A stretch of 64,000 nt of DNA. It comes from Aegilops tauschii subsp. strangulata. Taxonomy: Eukaryota; Streptophyta; Magnoliopsida; Poales; Poaceae. The notes below the pieces were generated by a model that worked only from the letters and a program-made list of their open reading frames with translations, was not told the origin of the DNA and searched no databases. The DNA is taken from the NCBI RefSeq assembly GCF_002575655.3, contig NC_053037.3:452445793-452509792 (forward strand), in the 5' to 3' direction. Both the position numbers and the translations under genes were made by a program. This document shows, piece by piece, positions 9,552 to 18,504 of the stretch; position 1 is the stretch's first letter; every line of letters starts with the position of its first letter.

Positions 9552-12500
9552 CTAGGCTTCCTCGTCAATTAACCCGGCCGGGTCAATCTCCGGGGCGAAG
9601 GTGTGCTGATGAGCCGGCGGGATCAGGTTGAGGGCTTCATAGCGAGGGGTTGGAATCCTCTGATTCTCCGCGTTATAACCCGGCTGGTACTTGGTCGGAT
9701 CTGTGTCATTCCCGATGAGGGTGGCCACCGGGCGTACAGCCTTCACGCACGCCGCGAAGTCCTTCTGATCGAAAGCTGAGCCGTCTTCCTTCAGGCTTGG
9801 ATAGCCAAGGGCGATGTCCGCCGGGTCTAACTCCGGCAGGAATGCCTTGGCCCGGCTCAGCGCGGCGATCGCTCCGGCTCTCGCGGAAGCCCGTCGCAGC
9901 TCTTGGATCCGCTGAGGCAGCACGGCGAGCCGGCGCAGGACTTCTGCCAGGTGAGTCGGCACCTCGTTAGATAGGGCCACCACAGCTAAGGCACGCTGTG
10001 ACCCGGTGTAAAGCTGCTCCACCAGGGTATACACGGCCTTTAGCTTGGTGACCACGCTCTGGTTGAGGTTGGCACTTCTGGGACCTGTTTAACAGAATCA
10101 GGTAAGTTGGCGACAAGGATGAATCATAAGATATAACCATTCTAACATTGATGAAAGCCGGGGAGACGACTTACCGAAGATGGCGGCCACCATTTGGGAA
10201 ACCTGGCGCTTTAGGCCGGAAAGCTTGGCGGTCTTCTCAGAGAGAGCCTTTTCCGCCTGTTCTGCCCGGGTCACCAGTGCGGCCTTCTCTTCAGCCCAGG
10301 CTTTCCGCTCAGCATCAAATTCTGTCTTCAGCTTCTCTTGAGCGGCGATGCTGGAGACAAACTTGGCGTTTGCCTTCCGGGTCTCCATCTCCTGCGTCTT
10401 CAGCCGACTCTTGAGATCCGCAAGGTCCGACTCTAGCTTCTTGCCAACAGCTTGCATAAATTTCCGGGTCATTAACAGTCATTATATAAGTCCCAAGCGT
10501 TTTCCAAGCAAAGACACTTGGCACTTGGGGGCTAATGCATATTGAACGTATCTATCTACATACTGCCGGCTCAATTGAGTAAGCCGGAACCTAAGTCTAC
10601 AACATATTCAAATCATAAGTTGTCGACTTGGGGGCTAGCATGGCAAAGGTAACTATGCAGTAAGTAAGGAGATAGCAGAAGGATACCTCAGATTTTTGCT
10701 GGATCTGGTTTACCATGGCGACCTCGGCGTCCCGGCTCTTGTGTACTTGGCTGATGTAGCCAGAGACGAGCTCTCCAATGCTCAGGTTGCTGTAGTTGGA
10801 GAGGTCCAGATTCGCCCGGTGGGGCTGCAGCAACTCCCCCTTGGCGGAGCACTTGGCCAACACGGTCGGTCTCCCCGGCTCAACAAACTCCGTCCGGGTG
10901 ATTACCACGTCCGGATCGTCTGCTGGTGGAGCTGAGCCGGAGGCCTCCGGGTTAACCGAAGCTTCGGTCGTTGCCTTGGTAGTTGGGGCGGTGGCTTCAG
11001 GAGCCGTGTCCATTGGAGTGGTGGCTTCGGTGGCGGAGGCAGTTGGCGGTTCTTGGACTGTCACCGCCGGCTCAGGCAAATCCGGCACTCCGACCGACTT
11101 GGTTTTCTTCACCCTCTTGGTGAGCTTTGCCTGGGCACTGAAAGAACAACAAAGGTTAGTACAAAGACTATGAGTAAAGATCAGAACAACATGAGATGAT
11201 TGTTGTTACCCGGGCGCGGTCTTGAAAGCCGGCAGATTTGACTGCCTGGAGTCACCCGAAGAGGGGGAGGTCTGCTGGTAATTGGAGTCAGAAGAGTTGA
11301 GTGGCTGACAGATAACACCCGCCAACGGGTGAAAAGGGTACAAGTGGGAAATAACCTCAGTTCGGCGCTTCCTTGTTGCGTCAGGTAACCCGGCGGAGAG
11401 GTCGGTGTCCTTGTTGGTCCGGGTGTGACGCCGGCTTTCGTGAACCTGTCGCTTCAAAAGAAATTGAGGGTCTTGATGAGCTAAAGGATGTGAAAAGCTT
11501 ACTTTCCGGGTTACCCTTCGGACTTTCAGCTGTGGCAAGGGCTCCGAGTCGGAGGAAAGTGACATTACCTCTTCAACCACCGGGTTACTTGCGCCGGTGT
11601 CATCCTGTCAGTGAGCAAGTATTGATAAGGCGGACAGCAACAAACAGTGAATATAGTAAGGACTTAAATGCTCAGGAGTTACCTCTGACTCGGAGCTGTC
11701 GCTTAACTGCATCAGCTCCGAAGCAGTAGGCCTGCTTCCTTTTTTGCGAGGGGCGGCTTTCTTGGCGGCTTTCTTCGCCTTCCTGGCTTTCTTGGCCGCC
11801 TCGTGGTCATATTTGACCCGCCAGAACTTATCATCAGCCTGAAAAATACAATGATGAATTCTTAAAACGGTTCAGATGAAGGTTATATGCAGACGAAGAT
11901 AAAAAGTTAAAGTCAGCGGCTTACCGCTGGGGCTGGATTGGTCTTGCAGAAGGGGGCTAACCCGGTCCTTCCGCAGTCTGCCAGGCTCTCATTTAAAAGA
12001 GCCTTGGTCTCCTCCTCTGCAACGTCTTCTGGAAGATCATTGCGGCTGTGCCTCTGAGGGTCATCCTTTCACCCTGTGTACTCACACATTAAGCCGGGGC
12101 GGCGGCTCAATGGGATCACCCGCCATGAGATCCAGACCCGGACCAGGTCGATTCCGTTCAGACCGTTGCCCAGGAGGGCCTTGATTTTGTTGATAGTAGG
12201 AAGCAGAGGCTGGCGCTCCGCTTGAGTCAGCTTGTCCGACAGTGGGTGAGTCGGCTCCAGACATGTTGGGCGAAAGCCGGGCAGCGGGCTTTCATCAGCC
12301 GGGGACGTATCTTGGCAGTAGAACCAAGTCATGTTCCAGTCCTTGGGGTGGCTCGGCGGCTCTGCGTAAGGGAAAAGACAGTCCCTACGCCGCTGGATGG
12401 AAATGCCACCTAACTCCAGACTTGGCCCGTTGGCGCATTCGTTCTGGCGGTTTAAGTAAAAAAGCTCTCTGAAGAGCAGCAGACTAGGCTCTTCTCCAAG

Positions 12501-12818
12501 GTAAACCTCGCAGAAGACTTGGAAATTGCAGATGTTGGATACTGAGTTGGGCCCTATATCTTGAGGCCGCATGTCGAAGAAGTTGAGCACGTCCCTAAAA
12601 AACTTTGAGCCGGGCGGTGCGAAGCCCCGGCTCATATGATCTGCGAAAATCACTACCTCCCCGTCCTTTGGCTGTGGTCTCTCTTCTGACGGGTCAGGGG
12701 CACGGTAGGACATGACTTTTTTCTTAGGCAGATATCTGGACTTAACAAAATTGGCTAGGGTCTCGTTGGTGACGTTGGACCTCATCCAGTTGCAAGTGAT
12801 GCGAGCCTTAGGAGGCAT
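9552..12818 (-). pseudogene. Antisense spliced accessory gene of Gypsy element 1 (Transposase_28-like)
   Basis: It lies opposite to gag-pol. Coding exons read by splice motifs and homology to element 2 are 12818-11925, 11838-11683, 11604-11210, 11137-10687, about 10451-10175 and 10084-9552. Introns are 72-235 bp with GT...AG borders. Exon 1 (MPPKARITCNW..., FADHMSRGFAPPGSKFF, PQDIGPNSVSNICNFQVFCEVYLGEEP) resembles the 'putative gypsy type transposon' domain PF04195. Exon 2 is Lys/Ala-rich and basic, exons 3-4 are Ser/Pro-rich, and exon 5 is a coiled coil. Breaks are a TGA at about 12066-12068, an intron-4 acceptor that now reads CAA where AG is expected, and a TAG near 9552. The function is unknown. 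Tat-lineage elements such as Grande are known to carry antisense ORFs. Confidence 0.8.
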
Positions 12819-12834
12819 GGTGAAAGTTGGCAGT

Positions 12835-13440
12835 CTATGACAAAAAGGAAAAATGTCCGGGTTAATTGTAAGCCGGAGATCTATAGTTCAAAACTAAGGT
12901 GGCGGCTTATGAAGGGGACTAATGATATATATACTCTGGTACAGTGGGTTATTTAAGCCACAGGGGCATTCAGAATAAATTGATTATCTACGGCCTTATC
13001 ACAGCTAAGCCGGAGGATTCTACGAAGCATGGTTTTCTTTAAGTCGGAAGATTCTACGGCGCGTGGTTTCTTTAAACCGGAATTGTAAGCCGCCAAGATT
13101 CAATGGTTGCAGTTTTTACTAAGTGTGGTAAAACAGGTTTCACATATTGCGGTAACTTTTTTGGATCAAAATGGTCGGGTGAAATGAAAATTTTCTAGAC
13201 CTAGAAACAGACGAGTGGATGTTCTTGAAGCTCGAATGAAGCCTTTATGCAGTAGAAAGAGGTCTACGGGCATTTGAAATGAGTCTTAAACAACTGCCGC
13301 ACTCGTTCTATACAAGGCTAAAGATCAAATAAGGGCAGTAACTATGAGAACTACCGAAGCTTGCGGACAATGGCGAAGAACACGGACGAACTATTTGAAC
13401 CCTACTGCAGATCTGTTCTAGCAGGGCAGAAGAGACTCAC
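12835..13440 (-). other. 5'-UTR intron of the antisense gene, element 1
   Basis: Read on the minus strand, the donor CCG|GTGAGT sits at 13441/13440. A pyrimidine-rich acceptor TTTTTGTCATAG ends at 12835, 17 bp before the ATG at 12818. The intron is 606 bp. Element 2 has a matching arrangement (42216-42767). Confidence 0.65.
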
Positions 13441-13615
13441 CGGAGCTGGAGAAGAGCGGAGATCGCCGCTGTTTATCTGGTCCGAATCAGGGTGATGCAG
13501 CGGCCAAGGTTGACGAAGACCGGAGGTGAGACGACGGCGGCGGAGTGCGAGCTCAGTGAGAGAGGCAGCGGTGCGAGGAGGAAGAAGAGTGGCAGAGAGG
13601 CCCGACGGGCCGGCC

Positions 13616-13623
13616 TATTTATA
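13616..13623 (-). promoter_or_regulatory. TATA box of the antisense gene, element 1
   Basis: Minus-strand TATAAATA followed by GGCCGGCCCG. Element 2 has TATAAATA followed by CGGCCGAGGGCCC at 42030. Transcription would start near 13590, giving a first non-coding exon of about 150 nt before the GTGAGT donor. Confidence 0.6.
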
Positions 13624-13898
13624 AGGCGAGCTCATAAAGCGGGCGCGAGAATCAAGGAGACCCTGGCGTGATTATCTCCCCCCCCCCCCACGACGCCTCG
13701 ATTTTCGGGATGACAGTAAAGGCAAAGATCCGTTGCGGATCCGGTGGAGTAAAAAACGGGCTTAATGGAAGATGATGTCACGACGGATTATCCGGAGTCC
13801 AGAGGATGACGTCACGCCGGGTTATGGCCTCACATGAAAGGTAAGCCAGAGATTTTTTCTGTCAGAAGAGTTGAAGATTGACATGAGCCGGCTCAAAT

Positions 13899-13913
13899 CA
13901 ATCTGGGGCCTAA
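13899..13913 (+). other. Polypurine tract region of Gypsy element 1
   Basis: AATCTGGGGCCTAA directly precedes the 3' LTR. The same motif precedes the 3' LTR of element 2 on the minus strand (41766-41780). It would prime plus-strand synthesis. Confidence 0.6.
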
Positions 13914-14432
13914 TGTTGAGGATATAGACCTTAGAGCCACCCGCCAGGAGGGGCCGGGTTACTCTAATGATCATTACCAGAAGCCCGGAGTCAAGCTTGA
14001 AGACGGTGGGCCAAAGATGGGCTTAAGACCCGGATATGGCTTAAGGCCCATAGTTACAATCGTTATTATGGTAGAACTTGTAGTGCAAGGCAAGTATGAT
14101 TGAGAGTCCGAGTTGGACGCTCTTATGAGCCGGCCGGGACTCTGAGGGTTGCTGGGCGTCAGCCTCCCTATATAAAGGGACGACCCGGCAGCGGGTTAGG
14201 GACAAGGATAATCTCATCGAGAGCCGGGCATAGCAGTTTAGCTCCCTGGTGATCGTAACCCTAATCAATACCATCTCAACTGAACGTAGGCTTTTACCTT
14301 CACCGTAAGGGGCCGAACCAGTATAAACCCTCGTGTCCCTCGTCCCACATTAACCCCTTCAAGCTTCCTGGTTGCGATGGCTCCACGACTAAGTCCTAGC
14401 TCGAGGACATCTGCCATGACAATTCCACGACA
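13914..14432 (+). repeat. 3' LTR of Gypsy element 1
   Basis: 519 bp, the same length as the 5' LTR, with seven differences by eye, all C/T or G/A. It is followed directly by the target duplication ACTAT (14433-14437). Confidence 0.93.
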
Positions 14433-14860
14433 ACTATACTACTTTGACCAAATGTTAGAGTAATAATATATGACATGCAACTTACACAAATGTTAGAGTA
14501 ATAATATATGACATGCAACTTACACAAAGCATACAGGGTCTAATGCGTTTTTCGAGGCTAACTTTGACGAAATGTTAGAGTAATAATATATGACATGCAA
14601 CTTACACAAAGCATACGGTCAAATTCGTATGTGAAGGGAGTTTCCAATGATATAATTTTCACATTATACATCTCATGTACTATTAATCTTGTCAATAGTC
14701 AAATTGGAAACCATCTCGAGTACAAATCTAGGAGTACGTACGAATCTAACAATATTGATTGGGCGTTGTTGAATGTTGATACCTTTTTGATCAAAGTAGA
14801 GATACTTTGACTACACATAAAACTTATATGTAAACTAGAAAGGATAGGGGGAGTATATTG
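14433..14860. mobile_element. Tc1/mariner-type MITE, partial, with internal tandem repeat
   Basis: CTTTGACCAAA near the left, and AAAGTAGAGATACTTTGACT then AAAGGATAGGGGGAGTATA near the right (14790-14855), are the layout of common Triticeae mariner MITEs. AATGTTAGAGTAATAATATA recurs at 14451, 14489 and 14571, so an internal unit was duplicated. Gypsy element 1 abuts the left side, so the MITE's true left end is not clear. Confidence 0.5.
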
Positions 14861-15510
14861 TACGTTCAAAAACGAAACGAACATTGAATACCCTTTATAT
14901 ATGATTTGCGGATGCTATGATCACCGGTTCAAAATTTTGAATCCGCCTTAGGTATCACGTGCCCCCACTCGTTCCCTCTCGATTTCATCTCGGGGTCCGG
15001 AGATCTATTGAAAGGGGACTAGGGTGGGTACATGCAAATGATACTCAGGGGAATGTTCAAATGAGGCATGCGGGCGGATGGACTCGACTGGAGGGCGACA
15101 TGATCGATGGAGAAGAGGGTTGGAGAGGAATGAGAAATAAGCAAACGCCACATGATTATACTTGAACGGCTCAAATAAACAATAAGTTGTCTCGCTTGGC
15201 CTACATAGTGAAAGGCCTAATGCGCAACGCGGAGCACTGACGCTCGAATATGGTCGGAAAACAGGGAAACCGACATGTGGGGCACACCCGTCGGGACGAC
15301 GTAGCGCAGACTAGTCCAATGGAGGAGCTGGCCCACGACCTCCTCGCCACCGACAACCGTTCATGTGGGTCATTGGGGCCAACAACGGGGCGCAGCTCCA
15401 GCACCGCCTCTGGACACGGCGACCGCGGTGAGCGACACGCTCATATCATCGCTAGACACGGTCGGTTTCCGTGTGCCGAGGGTGGCGTTAGTGCTGTGGC
15501 ACGACCAACG
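14861..15510. other. Intergenic, nothing recognised
   Basis: GC content rises from about 14950 and short open frames are present on both strands, but none resembles a known family. Confidence 0.4.
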
Positions 15511-15511
15511 G

Positions 15512-15866
15512 TATGTTTGGTTTGTGCCCAAGGTTGCCCCATCAAAGCATTGGGTAGCCAAAATTTTGGTTGAGGTATTGGTTGCCCATGATTTGGCTGA
15601 CATTAGCAAGAAAAATGAACAAGAGTTGGCTAGAGTTCATTGGCATGCCAAAGAAATGGCAACCATCCAAACAAAGACCAATCTTTGTGTCATGACCAAA
15701 ATTTTGGTTGAGGTATTGGTTGCCCATGATTTGGGCAAGAAAAATGAACTAGAGTTGGCTAGAGTTCATTGGCATGCCAAAAAATGGCAACCATCCAAAC
15801 AAAGACCAATCTTTGGGTCATGACCAAAATTTTGGTAAGGTGCACCTTGGCCACAATCCAAACACG
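15512..15866. mobile_element. MITE with internal tandem duplication (PIF/Harbinger-like ends)
   Basis: The left end TGTTTGGTTTGTGCCCAAGG (from 15514) is inverted at the right as CCTTGGCCACAATCCAAACA (to 15864). The GTTTGGWTTGTG type of terminus is common in grass PIF/Harbinger MITEs. Inside, a block of about 150 bp containing CATGACCAAAATTTTGGT and GGCATGCCAAA occurs twice (about 15550-15700 and 15690-15835). Short frames within it are repeat artefacts. The target duplication was not resolved. Confidence 0.6.
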
Positions 15867-16829
15867 CCCCAACACCCGGCTCGTCGAGGATGCACGGGGT
15901 GCTGCGACGCGTCGGCGGAGTGGTGTAGCGCGGTCAACTACATCCTCTGGACCTGAGACCATGCCGGGTCATCTTGCTTTTTCAATGACATGCGGGGATC
16001 GCATGTGAGCAAAGGGCATCTCCAATGTTGCCACGACCGCAGCTGACTACCTTGGCACACCAAAACCCTCGTCCCTCGCGCCGTCGCACGGTGCATTCCC
16101 AGCCGGCGCCAGCTACCCGCATTCATGTTGTCCGTTCGTATGTCGTCGTTAAGAGGCTCGGTGCCCGAGGAACCAACTCCGGCGACTTAATGACGCACCC
16201 GGACGCTTGGCCTCACCGGAATGCGCTACTTAAAGCGGCAACGCCCAGCTAACCTCCACACCATAGCGCATTGTCCTCCTACCTGGCACCACATCCGCCA
16301 TGACCGCAAGTGCGAACGCTCTGCGGGAGAGCTTGTCTTCGGGGATGAAGCTCGAGGTCTCCGCCCTCGCTCAAGTCGCCTCTCGCGACGCAATAGCGGC
16401 GTAGCCGGACGCGGACGCGACTGCACAAGCGGTGGCCACGCTAGCGGCCGACGACGGGAGCACCGTCAGCCATGCGTCCTACTTGCCGCCGTCCAACGTC
16501 TGGCACCGCCAAGGTCGGGGACTCCTCCAAGGATGAGTAGAGCATGGGAGGCGGCAGGGCATGGTGTGCCAACTGGCCGGTCCGTATCCCGTGTTCTACT
16601 CTTCCTTGCCGGAGACTGCACCTTCACTTCACGGGTCTTGAACCCCGCCCCCGTACATAGAGATCGCAGATGGAGGACGTCGGCCACCGCCGTAGAATAG
16701 GTTTAGGGTCGGGTTTCTTTTATTTTTCTGTCCTATAGAAGTTCGAAATGTAATGAAAATCTGCCGTGTTTGCATTAATCTCGGCCGGTGTATATGAACT
16801 TTCACAATAATATACATATTGTAGGAGTA
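15867..16829. other. GC-rich intergenic DNA, possible gene relic
   Basis: Codon-like GC-rich sequence occurs between about 15880 and 16680, with frames broken by stops. A TAATGAAAATCTG...GTTTGCATT tail near 16750-16775 is AT-rich like a 3' UTR. I cannot identify a product. Confidence 0.35.
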
Positions 16830-16856
16830 CTAGCAAGATGCCCGTGCGTTGCACGG
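16830..16856 (-). mobile_element. Candidate Helitron 3' terminus
   Basis: On the minus strand, CCGTGCAACGCACGG forms a short hairpin, followed by GCATCTTG and then CTAG with T next to it. This is the plant Helitron 3'-end layout (hairpin about 10 bp before CTRR, insertion next to T). The body would extend to higher coordinates. A matching 5' TC end was not found. Confidence 0.45.
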
Positions 16857-16860
16857 AAGA

Positions 16861-17469
16861 TGAAGATCTTGTGGGAGAAAATGATGAACGAGGGAAAGCC
16901 TTATCTGCAAATGTGGAGAGGAGTGCGGGTAAATTGTCATAGTTTCCTTCCTATCCATTAGATATAGATCGGACGGCCTATATTGCAGGATGACAGGCAC
17001 ACCATCATCACCAACTCTGCTTTTTATTGAACCGAGACAAATCTAACATGCAGAGTAAAATAAACACATAGGGTCTATACATACACAAGTTATCTTAGGC
17101 ACTCCAATAGTACGTCCACTACACATTCACGCATTTCACATCTTTCTACATCTACAGGAACCTACGAAAGGGTTAACGTAAATTGCCTCTCTCTCCTCCC
17201 CTGATTTTCATAGTGGTGGGCCCCTCCCTCCCCCCAATCTACAATCAACAGCTCACACGTTTCACATTACGTTAATTACGTAACTGGGATTACGTAGGTG
17301 TAGCATTACTCGTCCTAAAAAAAACCCGACTAAGCCAACCTCCGAGCATATCGCGCGGGAAAAGACCCGGCCGTGCCGTTTTAGTCGGGATTACCGGATT
17401 ACTAGTAGTAAGCAACAAAACTTTTTTGAGGGGGCGAAGCACCTAGTTTAAAAGGAAAAAAGGCGGTAC
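16861..17469. other. Intergenic region upstream of the TNP2 gene
   Basis: No gene seen. It contains the second copy of the repeat found at 838-990 (17195-17365). Confidence 0.4.
17195..17365 (+). repeat. Dispersed repeat, copy 2 (first copy at 838-990)
   Basis: CCCCTGATTTTCATAG, GTGGTGGGCC, TACGTAGGTGTAGCATTACTC and ATCGCGCGGGAAAA follow in the same order as at 838-990. Confidence 0.5.
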
Positions 17470-17605
17470 ACTCACAGCACTCCTGTCGCGGTCGCATTGC
17501 ACCCCACACACGTTCGGTCCTGCACACGGCTCACGCAAACGGAACGCGCTTCGGCTTGCCTCTTCACTGACACGTGGGACTGCACTTGGAGAAACCGACC
17601 ATGCG
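17470..17605 (+). repeat. GC-rich repeat family R, copy 3
   Basis: It shares TGTCGCGGTCGCA, GGAACGCGCTTCGGCTTGC, CACTGACACGTGGGAC and AAACCGAC landmarks with 2020-2170 and 3440-3565. It lies about 900 bp upstream of the TNP2 start and may belong to the 5' part of the same transposon. Confidence 0.55.
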
Positions 17606-18504
17606 CCAAACTCCCCCCGCCCACCGCGCGAAAATCCTCCCCCCCCCCCCACACCCAAAAATTCCCCCCAAATCCGATTCAACCGCCCTTCGGCCAACTA
17701 GCCAATAATATTCCCCAAACCCCCCTCCCCCCTGTCCCCCTCCACTCCATTCGCTCCGCCAAAGCCGCCCTCCCCGCCGCGCCGATACGTCGGCGCCGCG
17801 GTTCGGCGATCCTCTCGCTCCCACAGTACGCTCTCGTAGACTGCCGTCCTCTAGCCGCGCCGCCACCTCTGGCTACGTTCTTGTGGAGGCGCACGGCGGC
17901 CAGCGCCGCCACCGCTGGCGACGTTCGTGTGGAGACGCACGGCGGTCAGCTTCTCCCACGATACGCGCATTCTAGACTGAGGCCCCGTTCATGTCGGTGT
18001 AGCGCTGAATGTTAGCTGATAGACGCTGTTAATCTCACTGTTTGCCGAAGTAGTTTACTGTCAATATGCTCTGCTTAAGAAGCTTCATTGCCCTGTTCTG
18101 CACTCAATCTGCTTAGCTGAGATGGCATGCCAAGGCCGATTAGTTGCCAAAATATCCTGCCATATATTTATTGTGACGTAGATTGCCATGGTCTAGTAGC
18201 CAATCTGTTAGGTGAAATAGCTCTACACTATTTTATGCTCGATCTTTGTTGCTGCAATGGCCTTCAATAGTTTGATGGCTGTGTGCTCAGCCTCATTGAC
18301 TGCTGAAACAGCCTGCCATAATTTGGCACTCAAATCTGTTTGCTGAATTAGCTTTACATATATTTCGTTACTTAGATCTGCTCGTCCAAATATCTTGCCA
18401 TAGCTTTAGACATCGACCTAGGTATTTTTTTCTGGACTTCATAAAAAAGCATATATGTTTTTCCTGTAATATCTAGTAGAAGAACTAATTTGTATGTCTA
18501 ACAG
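17606..18504 (+). other. Leader and 5'-UTR intron of the TNP2 gene (probable)
   Basis: A C-rich stretch (17630-17760) and a GC-rich segment to about 17990 give way to AT-rich sequence ending in TTTGTATGTCTAACAG just before the ATG at 18505. The last bases form a good splice acceptor, so the coding exon is probably preceded by a non-coding first exon and an intron. The donor was not identified. Confidence 0.45.

Larger units (their letters stand above)
3789..14432 (+). mobile_element. Gypsy LTR retrotransposon, element 1 (complete ends, deleted pol)
   Basis: Both ends are sharp: TG...CA LTRs of 519 bp each, with a perfect 5-bp target duplication ACTAT at 3784-3788 and 14433-14437. Between the LTRs come a PBS, gag, protease, reverse transcriptase, a tandem-repeat region, an antisense spliced gene and a polypurine tract. 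RNase H and integrase are missing, so it could move only with help from a relative such as element 2. The LTRs differ at 7 of 519 positions by eye, all transitions, which at the usual grass rate of 1.3e-8 per site per year is roughly 0.5 My. A DGGSS protease and the accessory antisense gene point to the Tat lineage (inference). The exact Triticeae family name was not assigned. Confidence 0.93.

Noticed and set aside
16221..16700. Possible host gene of about 160 codons
   Set aside because: Arg/Ser-rich translation in all frames, no splice or family signal, and equally long frames on the other strand.
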